From the NCBI GenBank assembly GCA_019056435.1, contig CP077641.1, forward strand, positions 3,286,001-3,350,000: a stretch of 64,000 bases of DNA, in the 5' to 3' direction. The notes below the pieces were generated by a model that was given only the letters and a program-made list of their open reading frames with translations, had not been told where the DNA came from and ran no database searches. A program made the position numbers and the translations under genes. Below, piece by piece: positions 39,529-48,920 of this stretch (the first letter of the stretch is position 1; every line of letters starts with the position of its first letter). The stretch comes from Stutzerimonas stutzeri (lineage in GTDB: Bacteria; Pseudomonadota; Gammaproteobacteria; Pseudomonadales; Pseudomonadaceae).

Positions 39529-40521
39529 ATGAAGCTTAAAAACACCTTGGGCGTTGCCATTAGCTCCTTGGTCGCCGCCACTTCTCTTAGCGCGCTGGCA
39601 CAGGGCCAAGGCGCCGTAGAGGTGGAAGCCTTCGGTAAGCACTATTTCACCGACAGCTCTCGCGATGTTCAGCGCGACGGCGAGCTGTACGGCGCAGGCG
39701 TCAGCTACTTTCTGACGGATGATGTGTCCTTGGGCCTGTCCTACGGCGAATATCACGACCTGACGTCCAAGGATCCCGTCGGTGCGGGCGGCCACAAGGA
39801 CATCAAGGGCAGCCTGACCTCTCTCGATGCCACCTACCACTTCGGTCAGCCTGGGGTTGGCCTGCGTCCGTACGTTTCGGCTGGCGCCGCGCATCAGAGC
39901 ATTGGACAAGCCAACCGCAGCGGGCGCGATCACAGCACCTTCGCCAACGTGGGCACGGGTGTGAAGTACTACTTCACTGAGAATTTCTTCGCCAAGGCCA
40001 GCGTCGATGGCATGTACAACATCGATGCGAATGAAGGCGAGTGGATGGCAGGCGTGGGTGTTGGTCTGAACTTCGGTGGTGGCGCCCAGCAGCAGGTCGC
40101 GCAAGTCGAGCCGACGCCGGAGCCGGCACCTGCCCCTGTCGTCGACACCGAGCCGGAGCCGGAACCCGAACTGGTTCGCGTGGAACTCGACGTCAAATTC
40201 GATTTCGACCGCGCTCAGGTTCGTGAGGAAAGCTACAGCGACATCAAGAACCTGGCTGATTTCATGCAGCAGTATCCGCAGACCAGCACCACGGTCGAAG
40301 GGCATACCGACTCCGTGGGTACCGACCAGTACAACCAGCGTCTGTCCGAGCGTCGTGCTCAGGCCGTTCGTGAGGTTCTGGTCAATCAATACGGTGTGGA
40401 AAGCCAGCGTGTTGACTCGGTCGGCTACGGCGAATCTCGCCCTGTCGCCGACAACAGCACCGAGGAAGGTCGCCAGATCAACCGCCGTGTAGAAGCAGAA
40501 GTAGAAGCTCAGGTTCGCTAA
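39529..40521 (+). CDS. oprF: Major outer-membrane porin OprF
   Basis: Protein of 330 residues: signal peptide cut after SALA, an N-terminal eight-stranded beta-barrel (about 24-180), a Pro/Glu hinge (EPTPEPAPAPVVDTEPEPEP), and a C-terminal OmpA-type peptidoglycan-binding domain with GHTDSVGTDQYNQRLSERRA. It anchors the outer membrane to peptidoglycan and acts as a slow porin. It contains no cysteine, unlike the P. aeruginosa protein, whose hinge has disulfides. The 99-base gap after sigX should contain its SigX-dependent promoter, which I cannot assign with certainty. Confidence 0.96.
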   Translation: MKLKNTLGVAISSLVAATSLSALAQGQGAVEVEAFGKHYFTDSSRDVQRDGELYGAGVSYFLTDDVSLGLSYGEYHDLTSKDPVGAGGHKDIKGSLTSLDATYHFGQPGVGLRPYVSAGAAHQSIGQANRSGRDHSTFANVGTGVKYYFTENFFAKASVDGMYNIDANEGEWMAGVGVGLNFGGGAQQQVAQVEPTPEPAPAPVVDTEPEPEPELVRVELDVKFDFDRAQVREESYSDIKNLADFMQQYPQTSTTVEGHTDSVGTDQYNQRLSERRAQAVREVLVNQYGVESQRVDSVGYGESRPVADNSTEEGRQINRRVEAEVEAQVR

Positions 40522-40540
40522 ACGATCTGCGCGTCAAAAA

Positions 40541-40564
40541 AAGCCCGGCACCGCCGGGCTTTTT
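40541..40564 (+). terminator. Rho-independent terminator of oprF
   Basis: A 9-bp stem AAGCCCGGC / GCCGGGCTT with an ACC loop and a run of T, 20 bases after the oprF stop. The 206-base gap to acnB (40522-40727) contains this and a second, opposite terminator and nothing else I can support. Confidence 0.9.
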
Positions 40565-40685
40565 CATGCCTCAAGGAAACGGCAGGGAATGCTGCGTTGC
40601 AGCTCAACCACGCGGACCGAATTTCGTCTGTGGGAGCGTGCCAGCCCTTGCTCCGGCGCCGGCTGAAATGCTGAAAGCCAGGCAA

Positions 40686-40707
40686 GAAAAAGCCCGCCGA
40701 AGCGGGC
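40686..40707 (-). terminator. Rho-independent terminator of acnB
   Basis: On the minus strand GCCCGC, loop TTCG, GCGGGC is followed by TTTTTC, 21 bases after the acnB stop. The UUCG tetraloop makes it especially stable. Confidence 0.85.
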
Positions 40708-40727
40708 CTTTCCACACAACGTTTCGC

Positions 40728-43337
40728 TTACACGGCTACGACGTCGATCTTGGCCTTGGCCGCTGATTCGCGGAACTCGGCGATCTGGTCGAAGCTCAGG
40801 TAGCGATAGACATCTGCCGCCATGGTGTCGATCTGCGCTGCGTAGGTCATGTATTCCTCCACAGTAGGCAGGCGACCCAGGATCGAGGCGACTGACGCCA
40901 GCTCGGCCGAAGCCAGGTAGACGTTCGTCGCGTCGCCCAGACGGTTGGGGAAGTTACGGGTCGAGGTGGAGACCACCGTCGAGCCGGTTTCTACCCGAGC
41001 CTGGTTACCCATGCACAACGAGCAACCTGGCATTTCCAGTCGTGCACCGGCACGGCTGTAGATGCCGTAGTAGCCTTCCTCGGTCAGCTGATGCTGATCC
41101 ATCTTGGTTGGCGGCGACAGCCACAGGCGAGTGGGCAGGGCGCCATCCACCTTGTCCAGTAGCTTGCCGGCTGCACGGAAGTGGCCGATGTTGGTCATGC
41201 AGGAGCCGATGAACACTTCGTCGATCTTCTCGCCCTGGACGCTCGACAGCAGGCGCGCGTCGTCCGGATCGTTCGGTGCGCAGAGTACGGGCTCCCTGAC
41301 CTCGGAAAGATCGATCTCGATGATTTCGGCGTACTCGGCGTCCGCATCCGCAGACAGCAGCTGCGGATTGGCCAGCCAGGCTTCCATTGCCTGGGCGCGG
41401 CGCTCGAGGGTGCGAGCGTCGCCGTAGCCTTCGCTGATCATCCAGCGCAGCAGCGTGATGTTCGACTTCAGGTATTCAGCGATTGCCGCTTCCGGCAGCT
41501 TGATGGTGCAGCCGGCGGCCGAGCGCTCTGCAGAGGCGTCAGAGAGTTCGAAGGCTTGCTCGACGGTCAGATCGTTCAGCCCTTCGATCTCGAGAATACG
41601 GCCCGAGAAGATGTTCTTCTTGCCTTTCTTCTCGACCGTCAGGAGACCTTTCTGAATCGCGTAGTAGGGGATTGCATGAACCAGGTCGCGCAGCGTGATA
41701 CCAGGCTGCATCTTGCCCTTGAAGCGAACCAGTACGGACTCCGGCATGTCCAGCGGCATGACGCCGGTGGCAGCTGCGAAGGCGACCAGGCCGGAACCGG
41801 CCGGGAAGGAAATGCCCATCGGGAAGCGGGTGTGCGAATCACCGCCAGTGCCCACGGTGTCTGGCAGCAGCATGCGGTTCAGCCAGCTGTGGATGATGCC
41901 GTCGCCCGGGCGCAAGGACACACCGCCACGGGTCATGATGAAGTCGGGCAGCGTGTGATGCGTGGTCACGTCGATGGGTTTCGGGTACGCCGCCGTGTGG
42001 CAGAAGGACTGCATTACCAGATCGGCGGAGAAGCCCAGGCAAGCCAGGTCTTTCAGCTCGTCGCGGGTCATCGGGCCGGTGGTGTCTTGAGAGCCGACTG
42101 TTGTCATCTTCGGCTCGCAGTAGGTGCCGGGGCGAACGCCCTTGCCTTCAGGTAGGCCACAGGCACGACCGACCATCTTTTGCGCCAGGGTATAACCCTT
42201 GTTGCTTTCGGCAGGCGCTTCGGGCTTCTTGAACAGGCTGGACGGCCCCATGCCCAGTTCGGCACGTGCCTTTTCGGTCAGGCCGCGGCCGATGATCAGC
42301 GGGATGCGGCCGCCTGCGCGCACTTCATCGAGCAGGACGTCGGTCTTCAGCTGGAAGGTGGTGACCAGCACGTCGCTGTCGTGGCGACGGACTTCGCCCT
42401 TGTAAGGGTAGACGTCGATCACATCGCCCATGGCGAGGTCGGAGCAGTCGAACTCGATCGGCAGGGCGCCGGCATCTTCCATGGTGTTATAGAAGATCGG
42501 TGCGATCTTGGTACCGAAGCAGAAGCCGCCAGCGCGCTTGTTCGGAACGTTCGGGATGTCGTCACCGAAGAACCACAGGACGGAGTTGGTTGCGGATTTG
42601 CGCGAAGAACCGGTGCCGACCACGTCGCCGACATAGGCAACCGGGAAGCCCTTGGCCTTCACGGCTTCGATCTGCTTGAGCGGGCCGACAGAGCCCGGCT
42701 GGACCGGCTCGATGCCGTCGCGGGCCATCTTCAGCATGGCTTGTGCGTGCAGCGGGATGTCGGGACGGGACCAGGCATCCGGAGCGGGCGACAGGTCGTC
42801 CGTGTTGGTTTCGCCAGGTACCTTGAAGACCGTCAGGGTAACCTTTTCAGGTACGGCAGGCCTCTTCACGAACCACTCGCCGTCAGCCCAGGACTGCATC
42901 ACGGCCTTCGCGGCGGCATTTCCATTCTTGGCGCGCTCGGCGACGTCATGGAAAGCATCGAACATCAGCAGGGTATGCTTCAGTTGTTCGGCGGTAACCT
43001 CGGCAAGCGCCGGGCTGTCCAGCAGTTCCACCAGGGTGGCGATGTTGTAGCCGCCCTGCATGGTCCCCAGCAGTTTGACGGCGTGCTGCTTGTCGATCAG
43101 CGGCGAGGTGGCTTCGCCCTTCGCGATGGCGGAAAGGAAGCCTGCCTTGACGTAGGCGGCCTCATCGACGCCCGCCGGAACGCGGTTGGTGATCAGGTCG
43201 AGGAGGAATTGTTCTTCGCCGGCCGGCGGATTCTTCAGCAGTTCGACCAGACCTGCGGTCTGCTCGGCGTTCAGCGGCTGGGGCACGACGCCCTGGGCGG
43301 CACGCTCTTCTACGTGTTTGCGATAGGCTTCAAGCAC
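40728..43337 (-). CDS. acnB: Aconitate hydratase B
   Basis: Bifunctional aconitase / 2-methylisocitrate dehydratase of 869 residues in the TCA cycle. The layout is that of AcnB, with a HEAT-like N-terminal domain ([13 protein letters not shown]), then the swivel domain ([21 protein letters not shown]) and the catalytic domains with 4Fe-4S ligands in IGSCMTN and [11 protein letters not shown]. The start is placed at GTG 43337, matching the family start and lying eight bases after GAGGG; an ATG at 43352 would add five residues. AcnB can hydrate 2-methylaconitate, so it completes the AcnD-PrpF pathway encoded elsewhere in the window. Its long leader is unusual and is described separately. Confidence 0.96.
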   Translation of the reverse strand: MLEAYRKHVEERAAQGVVPQPLNAEQTAGLVELLKNPPAGEEQFLLDLITNRVPAGVDEAAYVKAGFLSAIAKGEATSPLIDKQHAVKLLGTMQGGYNIATLVELLDSPALAEVTAEQLKHTLLMFDAFHDVAERAKNGNAAAKAVMQSWADGEWFVKRPAVPEKVTLTVFKVPGETNTDDLSPAPDAWSRPDIPLHAQAMLKMARDGIEPVQPGSVGPLKQIEAVKAKGFPVAYVGDVVGTGSSRKSATNSVLWFFGDDIPNVPNKRAGGFCFGTKIAPIFYNTMEDAGALPIEFDCSDLAMGDVIDVYPYKGEVRRHDSDVLVTTFQLKTDVLLDEVRAGGRIPLIIGRGLTEKARAELGMGPSSLFKKPEAPAESNKGYTLAQKMVGRACGLPEGKGVRPGTYCEPKMTTVGSQDTTGPMTRDELKDLACLGFSADLVMQSFCHTAAYPKPIDVTTHHTLPDFIMTRGGVSLRPGDGIIHSWLNRMLLPDTVGTGGDSHTRFPMGISFPAGSGLVAFAAATGVMPLDMPESVLVRFKGKMQPGITLRDLVHAIPYYAIQKGLLTVEKKGKKNIFSGRILEIEGLNDLTVEQAFELSDASAERSAAGCTIKLPEAAIAEYLKSNITLLRWMISEGYGDARTLERRAQAMEAWLANPQLLSADADAEYAEIIEIDLSEVREPVLCAPNDPDDARLLSSVQGEKIDEVFIGSCMTNIGHFRAAGKLLDKVDGALPTRLWLSPPTKMDQHQLTEEGYYGIYSRAGARLEMPGCSLCMGNQARVETGSTVVSTSTRNFPNRLGDATNVYLASAELASVASILGRLPTVEEYMTYAAQIDTMAADVYRYLSFDQIAEFRESAAKAKIDVVAV

Positions 43338-43523
43338 AGTTATTACCCTCATCAGTGGTCCCTTGGGTGTCTCGGGACGCGCATCCGGAAGCTGTTTTCA
43401 AAGTTTTACGCCGGCCAGGCCGGATGCGCAGGGTAGAGGGATCTGCGCATCCGCTAATGCCGGTTCAACTGTGCTCGTGACGCTTTGAAAACAGCTTCTC
43501 TCGGATCGTGGCGCCGAAAACGG
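43338..43523 (-). promoter_or_regulatory. Long structured 5' leader of acnB, possible RNA switch
   Basis: The predicted transcript leader is about 185 bases. It contains a perfect 16-bp inverted repeat (43388-43403 and 43483-43498, GAAGCTGTTTTCAAAG) enclosing an 11-bp hairpin (43421-43431 and 43443-43453) with an 11-base loop. The hairpin arm at 43421-43429 is also complementary to 43379-43387, and that alternative pairing would cross and break the outer stem. The two folds exclude each other, as in an RNA switch. The leader extends almost to the ribosome-binding site GAGGG (43346-43350). Confidence 0.5.
43388..43498. repeat. 16-bp perfect inverted repeat upstream of acnB
   Basis: Arms at 43388-43403 and 43483-43498 (GAAGCTGTTTTCAAAG and its exact complement) are 79 bases apart. 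Homology stops sharply at both ends. No transposase or target duplication is visible, so I regard it as a leader stem rather than an insertion. Confidence 0.85.
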
Positions 43524-43530
43524 CGGGCTG

Positions 43531-43559
43531 ATTCTACTGGAACGGGCTCGCAAAGTTAA
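43531..43559 (-). promoter_or_regulatory. Predicted sigma-70 promoter of acnB
   Basis: On the minus strand TTAACT (43559-43554), 17 bases, then TAGAAT (43536-43531). Five of six -10 bases and four of six -35 bases match consensus. Start of transcription would be near 43523. Confidence 0.55.
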
Positions 43560-43733
43560 GCGCGCGGCCGCCGCGCACCCCGAACCAAGGCGCCGGAGTG
43601 CGGCCCGTGGAGAGCGGTCGGACCTCCGGCTGGCGCGGCCTTGGTGGATCTCGATGCGCTGAAGCGCATTGGGCCGTGACCCGGCTTGGACAAAAGTCTA
43701 AGATGCAGCGCCGTCGTTCGATCCTGCTTTGTC

Positions 43734-44198
43734 ATGTCCAATCACCGCATCAAAACGCCTTGTGTCGGCTTGTGTTCCACCGTCTATGGCGATGTGGTGT
43801 GTCGCGGCTGCAAGCGCTTTCATCATGAAGTGGTGAATTGGAACACGTACGACGAGCAAAGCAAACGCTCGGTCTGGCGGCGCCTGGAGCATTTGCTCGC
43901 GCAGGTGATGATGGCCAAGGTGGAAATCTTCGATACCGAGCTGCTGCGGCGTCAGCTTGAGGCCCGGCAGATTCGGTTCGTTGCGGAGCAATCCCCTTAT
44001 TGCTGGGCTTATCAGCTCATCGCCCGGGGCGCACGCATGATTCAGCAGCTTGACGCTTACGGTGTCGTGCTTTTGCCGGAGTTTCGCGACTGGGCGCTAC
44101 CAGAGCTGCGTGACGCCATCGACCGCGAATTCTTTCTGCTGTCGGAGGCGCACTACCACCGGTACATCGCGCCCGGACTGGTGGCAGGTTCCGAGTAA
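43734..44198 (+). CDS. DUF1289 domain-containing protein
   Basis: Protein of 154 residues. The N-terminal DUF1289 domain shows the four-cysteine pattern TPCVGLCSTVYGDVVCRGC, likely a zinc or Fe-S site, followed by KRFHHEVVNWNTYDEQSKR. The longer C-terminal part (residues 60-154) has no motif I recognise. The start at 43734 matches the family start shortly before the first Cys; the reading upstream lacks similarity. The function of the family is unknown. Confidence 0.85.
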   Translation: MSNHRIKTPCVGLCSTVYGDVVCRGCKRFHHEVVNWNTYDEQSKRSVWRRLEHLLAQVMMAKVEIFDTELLRRQLEARQIRFVAEQSPYCWAYQLIARGARMIQQLDAYGVVLLPEFRDWALPELRDAIDREFFLLSEAHYHRYIAPGLVAGSE

Positions 44199-44214
44199 AT
44201 CACGGCCGCACATG

Positions 44215-45075
44215 TCAACGTTGTGCCACGAGCTGTTCCAAGTGATCGATGATGTCGTCAGGCTTGAGTACCAGAACGTCGCTTTCCAGTGCATCAAGCA
44301 CGACTTCAGCGGTGTTGCCCATCAAAGCGCCTGAAAATCCCGTCCGGGCTACGGTGCCGATCACGGTGACAACCGCGTTCAGTTGATGACAGACGCGAGG
44401 GATCAGCGCGTCCGCCGGGCCTTCTTCAATATGCAGCTGGCCGTCCGGAATGTTGAATTCCGCCTGGAACTGCTTGCAGGCGGCGCGATAGCGCGCTTCG
44501 ATAGTTTCCTTGAGCTGAAATGCCGGATCTGCAGCGGAAAGCATGGCCGACGGGTGGGCTGTGATGACATGCAGATTGCCTTCGGCCAGTGCGGCGATCT
44601 GGTGGCCGTGTTGAATGATCGATGCATGCAGCGCCCGGTGTTCAATGTCGGCATTACCGACGTCGACGGCGGCGAGCACGTTACCGCCGGTCCATGGCGC
44701 CTCCGTCTTCACCAGCAGAACGGGGCAGGGGCAGTAGCGCATCAGTTTCCAGTCATCCGGTGTTAGCAGGGCGCGCTTGAGTGCGCTGTCGGGCACATGC
44801 TGCTTTATTACCAGGCCGCATCCTTCGGCTTGCTGCACGCAGGCGATCGTCTGGTGCAAGCTGTCGTGCCACGCTTGTTCCGCTGTGACGACCATGCCCT
44901 GACCCTGGAGCTCCTGCTGGATCCGGGTGAGGTAGGCGTCATGATCGTCCTTGCTGGCGACCAGCAGATGCAACCTGGCCTGACTGACGCTGGCGATCAG
45001 ACGGGCGCGTTTCACGGCCAGGTCATCTGGCTGTTTCGGGTCGAGTACCACGAGAATGCAGCGAAGCGCTTGCAT
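44215..45075 (-). CDS. Universal stress protein, tandem UspA domains (UspE-like)
   Basis: Protein of 286 residues with two Usp domains. The first (residues 3-130, ILVVLDPKQPDDLAVKRA) is degenerate. The second (about 140-280, VLAAVDVGNADIEHRAL) ends with the ATP-binding-like motif VIGTVARTGFSGALMGNTAEVVLD. Pseudomonas homologues are induced by anaerobiosis through Anr. The ATG at 45075 is preceded by AAGGAG. It converges with the DUF1289 gene, 16 bases apart. Confidence 0.9.
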   Translation of the reverse strand: MQALRCILVVLDPKQPDDLAVKRARLIASVSQARLHLLVASKDDHDAYLTRIQQELQGQGMVVTAEQAWHDSLHQTIACVQQAEGCGLVIKQHVPDSALKRALLTPDDWKLMRYCPCPVLLVKTEAPWTGGNVLAAVDVGNADIEHRALHASIIQHGHQIAALAEGNLHVITAHPSAMLSAADPAFQLKETIEARYRAACKQFQAEFNIPDGQLHIEEGPADALIPRVCHQLNAVVTVIGTVARTGFSGALMGNTAEVVLDALESDVLVLKPDDIIDHLEQLVAQR

Positions 45076-45211
45076 GTTCGGCTCCTTTTCCAGCTTTGAT
45101 AGATTCACTATAGACAAGTGTCGACGCTGAGAATCTGACGCAGGTCAAACGCTTATGGCCGTGAGCAACGGTGCCCGTATAATGCGCTCCCCGACTCGCC
45201 ACCTTTCTCGC

Positions 45212-45832
45212 ATGATGCCCAACCCGATGCTGCCTGAACTCAACGACTTTCTCGGATGTGCCACACCCCAGGCATGGATTGACCTGGCGTTGCGTAAGCA
45301 GGACGTGATGTTGATTGATCACGCCAACTGCGAGAAGAAGGCTGCCGGAACCGCCTTTCAGCTGATGTTCCGATACGTCGACAAGCCGGATCTGCAAAAC
45401 AAGATGTCCCGGCTGGCACGAGAGGAATTGCGGCATTTCGAGCAGGTGCTTTCGATCATCCGCAAGCGGGGCATCGATCTGCGCAATGTCGGTTCGTCTC
45501 GTTATGCCGCGGGCTTGCGCGCCTTCGTGCGTAACGCCGAGCCGCACCGGCTCATCGACACGCTGATCATCGGCGCGTTCATCGAGGCGCGATCCTGCGA
45601 GCGCTTCGCGTCTCTGGTGCCACACCTCGACGAGGAACTGAGCCGGTTCTACCACGGCTTGCTGAAATCCGAGGCCAGGCACTTTCAGGACTATCTCAAG
45701 TTGGCCTACCTGTACGGCGATTCAGCCGATATCGAGGCGGCTGTGGAGCGCTTCAGGGTGAAAGAACGCGAGCTGGTCGAAAGTCCGGATGACGGCTTTT
45801 ACTTTCACAGTGGCGTGCCGGCCGCCAGCTGA
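45212..45832 (+). CDS. miaE: tRNA 2-methylthio-N6-isopentenyladenosine hydroxylase
   Basis: Ferritin-like diiron monooxygenase of about 206 residues that hydroxylates the isopentenyl group of ms2i6A37 in tRNA. The metal ligands lie in HANCEKKAAGTA, REELRHFEQVL, EARSCERF and KSEARHFQDYL. Two adjacent ATGs (45212, 45215) and a third at 45227 could start it. The third gives MLPELNDFLGC, closest to the family start, and none has a clear ribosome site. It converges with lpxH, two bases between the stops. Confidence 0.9.
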   Translation: MMPNPMLPELNDFLGCATPQAWIDLALRKQDVMLIDHANCEKKAAGTAFQLMFRYVDKPDLQNKMSRLAREELRHFEQVLSIIRKRGIDLRNVGSSRYAAGLRAFVRNAEPHRLIDTLIIGAFIEARSCERFASLVPHLDEELSRFYHGLLKSEARHFQDYLKLAYLYGDSADIEAAVERFRVKERELVESPDDGFYFHSGVPAAS

Positions 45833-45834
45833 GG

Positions 45835-46557
45835 TCAATCCAAGGCGAAGGGTTGTTGATGTGCACCCGATTCGTCTATTTGAAGGGCCCAACCCTGACG
45901 ATCCCAGTCGCCGAGCACGATACGCCTGGCAGGCCGGCCGTCTACTTGCACGTCATGCACCGCCGGACGGTGCGTGTGACCATGGACAAGCGTTCGAACC
46001 TTGTACCGCCGCATGACCTTGATCACCTCGTCCGGCGTCACGTCGACGATATCGCTGGCCTTCATGCGCGTCTCGGTCTTGCTGGTGGACCGTAGCCTAC
46101 TGGCGAGCTGCCGACGCTTGGCGAGTGGAAGGTGGTGGAGTATGAACAGGCTGATCGGATTACGGAGCCACCGTCTAAGCCGCATGTAGCCGGTGTCGCG
46201 AGTGCAGAGGCTGTCGCCGTGCATCAACAGCACCCGCTCGTTTCCGAGCTTGGCGACGTGCGGGTCACGCAGCAGCTCGCAGCCGGCCTGACGACAGAAT
46301 CTCCTTCCGATCATGAAGTCGCGGTTCCCGTGCATCAGGAAGATGCGGGTGCCGCGCTCGCTTAAGGCCTTCAATGCACCGGCGATATCAGTCTGGAACG
46401 GGGTCATCCCATCGTCGCCAATCCAGACCTCGAAAAAGTCCCCAAGTATGTAGAGGGCTTCGGCATGGCTGGCCCGGTCGTCGAGAAAACTAAGAAACGC
46501 CCGGGTAATATCCGGGCGTCCTTCCTCAAGATGCAGATCGGAAATCAGCAGGATCAA
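45835..46557 (-). CDS. lpxH: UDP-2,3-diacylglucosamine diphosphatase
   Basis: Calcineurin-like phosphoesterase of 240 residues that hydrolyses UDP-2,3-diacylglucosamine to lipid X in lipid A synthesis, at the inner face of the membrane. Metal-binding motifs: [38 protein letters not shown] and [12 protein letters not shown]. It lies 6 bases downstream of ppiB on the same strand and is probably in one transcription unit with it. Confidence 0.95.
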   Translation of the reverse strand: MILLISDLHLEEGRPDITRAFLSFLDDRASHAEALYILGDFFEVWIGDDGMTPFQTDIAGALKALSERGTRIFLMHGNRDFMIGRRFCRQAGCELLRDPHVAKLGNERVLLMHGDSLCTRDTGYMRLRRWLRNPISLFILHHLPLAKRRQLASRLRSTSKTETRMKASDIVDVTPDEVIKVMRRYKVRTLVHGHTHRPAVHDVQVDGRPARRIVLGDWDRQGWALQIDESGAHQQPFALD

Positions 46558-46563
46558 CAGGCT

Positions 46564-47058
46564 TTACTCGACGATCTCTGCCTTTTCGATCACCACGTCA
46601 TCGACCGGTACGTCCTGGTGACCGGACTTCATGGTCGTCGGCACGCCCTTGATCTTTTCCACCACGTCCATGCCTTCGACGACCTTACCGAACACCGCGT
46701 AGCCCCAGCCCTGAACGGTCGGCGCCGTGTGGTCGAGGAAATCGTTGTCCTTGACGTTGATGAAGAATTGCGCAGAAGCCGAATGCGGCTCCATGGTGCG
46801 CGCCATGGCGAGTGTGCCGGTCTTGTTGGAAAGACCGTTGTTGGCTTCGTTCTTGATTGGCGCACGGGTAGCTTTCTGCTTCATGCCCGGCTCGAAACCA
46901 CCGCCCTGGATCATGAAGTTGCTGATCACGCGATGGAAGACTGTGCCGTCGTAGTGGCCGCTCTTGACGTATTCCTTGAAGTTGGCGGCGGTTTCCGGGG
47001 CCTTGTCCTCGAACAGTTCGATCGAGATGACGCCATGATTGGTGTGGAGTTTGATCAT
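46564..47058 (-). CDS. ppiB: Peptidyl-prolyl cis-trans isomerase B (cyclophilin)
   Basis: Cytoplasmic cyclophilin of 164 residues. Catalytic blocks: [21 protein letters not shown] (shown here in part) with the active-site Arg and Phe, [19 protein letters not shown], and [17 protein letters not shown]. There is no signal peptide, so it is PpiB rather than PpiA. It is divergent from glnS over 191 bases (47059-47249), where I see no other gene. Confidence 0.95.
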   Translation of the reverse strand: MIKLHTNHGVISIELFEDKAPETAANFKEYVKSGHYDGTVFHRVISNFMIQGGGFEPGMKQKATRAPIKNEANNGLSNKTGTLAMARTMEPHSASAQFFINVKDNDFLDHTAPTVQGWGYAVFGKVVEGMDVVEKIKGVPTTMKSGHQDVPVDDVVIEKAEIVE

Positions 47059-47249
47059 TGAAGCCTTCCTTATCAGACGAGAAGTCGCGTCGGTACGCGG
47101 TGCCGTGGATCTGGGCTGAACAGCGCTGCAGTAGCGGCAGACGCGGCCGGGCGCGTGGCTCTGTCAGGGGGTTGACGGGTCCGCTATGATAAGCGCTTTG
47201 ATTTGGCGGGCCTACCCTGAGCCGCGCATTCGCAGATTGTAAGGACACC

Positions 47250-48920
47250 ATGAGCAAGCCCGAGATCACCGCAGCCACCAACTTTCTTCGTCCGATCGTC
47301 CAGGCCGACCTGGAGTCGGGCAAGCACGACAAGATCGTCACGCGTTTTCCGCCGGAGCCCAACGGTTACCTGCACATCGGTCACGCCAAGTCGATCTGCC
47401 TCAACTTCGGGCTGGCCAAAGAGTTCGGTGGCGAGTGCAACCTGCGTTTCGACGACACCAACCCGGCCAAGGAAGATCAGGAATACATTGACGCCATCAA
47501 GGCGGACGTCCAATGGCTGGGTTTCGAGTGGGCCGGCCGGGAGCGCTACGCGTCCGATTATTTCGAGCAACTGCATACCTGGGCCGTTGAACTGATCAAG
47601 GCCGGTAAGGCCTATGTCTGCGACCTGACACCCGAGCAAGCACGTGAATATCGCGGCAGCCTCACCGAGCCGGGCCGCAACAGCCCATTCCGCGATCGGT
47701 CCGTGGCGGACAACCTCGACTTGTTCGCCCGCATGAAGGCCGGTGAGTTCCCGGACGGCGCCAAGGCCCTGCGTGCCAAGATCGACATGGCTTCGCCGAA
47801 CATGAACCTGCGCGATCCGATTCTCTATCGCATCCGTCATGCGCATCACCACCAGACCGGCAACGCGTGGTGCATCTACCCGAGCTACGACTTCACCCAT
47901 GGCCAGTCCGATGCCATAGAAGGCATCACTCACTCGATTTGCACGCTCGAGTTCGAAGATCATCGCCCGCTGTATGACTGGTTCCTGGAGAACCTGCCCG
48001 TGCCGGCGCGTCCACGCCAGTATGAATTCGCGCGGCTCAACCTGAACTACACCATCACCAGCAAGCGCAAGCTCAAGCAGCTGGTGGACGAGCGGCATGT
48101 AACCGGCTGGGACGATCCACGCATGTCGACGCTCAGCGGCTATCGCCGCCGCGGCTATACGCCGGCATCGATTCGTAACTTTTGCGACATGATCGGAGTG
48201 AACCGCGCCGGCGGCGTGGTCGATATCGGCATGCTCGAATTCGCCATTCGGGAAGATCTGGACGCCAACGCGCCGCGCGCGATGTGCGTGCTCAAGCCGC
48301 TAAAGGTCGTGATCACCAATTACCCCGAAGGTCAGGTCGAGAACCTGGAGCTGCCGCGCCATCCCAAGCAGGACATGGGCATGCGTCAGCTGCCGTTCTC
48401 GCGGGAGATCTACATCGACGCGGGTGACTACGAGGAGAACCCGCCGAAGGGCTTCAAGCGCCTCGAGCCGGGCGGCGAGGTCCGCCTGCGCGGCAGCTAT
48501 GTCATTCGTGCCGATGAGGCGATCAAGAACGCCGCCGGCGACGTTGTCGAGCTGCGCTGCTCCTATGACCCGGATACGTTGGGCAAGAACCCCGAGGGCC
48601 GCAAGGTCAAAGGTGTGATTCACTGGGTGCCCGCTGCCGAAAGCGTCGAATGTGAGGTGCGGCTGTATGACCGCCTGTTCCGTTCCGCCAATCCGGAGAA
48701 GGACGAGGAGGGCGGCAGCTTCCTGGACAACATCAATCCCGACTCGCTGGTCGTCCTCAAGGGTTGCCGCGTCGAGCCTTCGCTTGCCAACGCCGAAGCG
48801 GAAGAGCGCTTTCAGTTCGAGCGCGAGGGCTATTTCTGCGTCGACCGCAAGGACAGCAAGCCGGGCGCGCTGATATTCAATCGCACCGTGACCCTGCGTG
48901 ATTCGTGGGGAGGCCAGTAA
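47250..48920 (+). CDS. glnS: Glutaminyl-tRNA synthetase
   Basis: Class I synthetase of 556 residues. The HIGH motif is [15 protein letters not shown]. The KMSKS-equivalent region is [11 protein letters not shown], and [19 protein letters not shown] is a characteristic GlnRS block. The C-terminal beta-barrel anticodon-binding domain ends in [20 protein letters not shown]. Its stop TAA shares its last A with the ATG of cysS (TAATG), so the two genes are translationally coupled. Confidence 0.97.
   Translation: MSKPEITAATNFLRPIVQADLESGKHDKIVTRFPPEPNGYLHIGHAKSICLNFGLAKEFGGECNLRFDDTNPAKEDQEYIDAIKADVQWLGFEWAGRERYASDYFEQLHTWAVELIKAGKAYVCDLTPEQAREYRGSLTEPGRNSPFRDRSVADNLDLFARMKAGEFPDGAKALRAKIDMASPNMNLRDPILYRIRHAHHHQTGNAWCIYPSYDFTHGQSDAIEGITHSICTLEFEDHRPLYDWFLENLPVPARPRQYEFARLNLNYTITSKRKLKQLVDERHVTGWDDPRMSTLSGYRRRGYTPASIRNFCDMIGVNRAGGVVDIGMLEFAIREDLDANAPRAMCVLKPLKVVITNYPEGQVENLELPRHPKQDMGMRQLPFSREIYIDAGDYEENPPKGFKRLEPGGEVRLRGSYVIRADEAIKNAAGDVVELRCSYDPDTLGKNPEGRKVKGVIHWVPAAESVECEVRLYDRLFRSANPEKDEEGGSFLDNINPDSLVVLKGCRVEPSLANAEAEERFQFEREGYFCVDRKDSKPGALIFNRTVTLRDSWGGQ

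Noticed and set aside
42180..43436. 418-residue open reading frame on the plus strand
   Set aside because: Antisense to acnB, with no ribosome site or family resemblance.
43388..43498. Inverted repeat upstream of acnB as a small mobile element (MITE)
   Set aside because: No target duplication is visible and a second copy is not seen in the window. The nested, competing stems fit an mRNA leader better.
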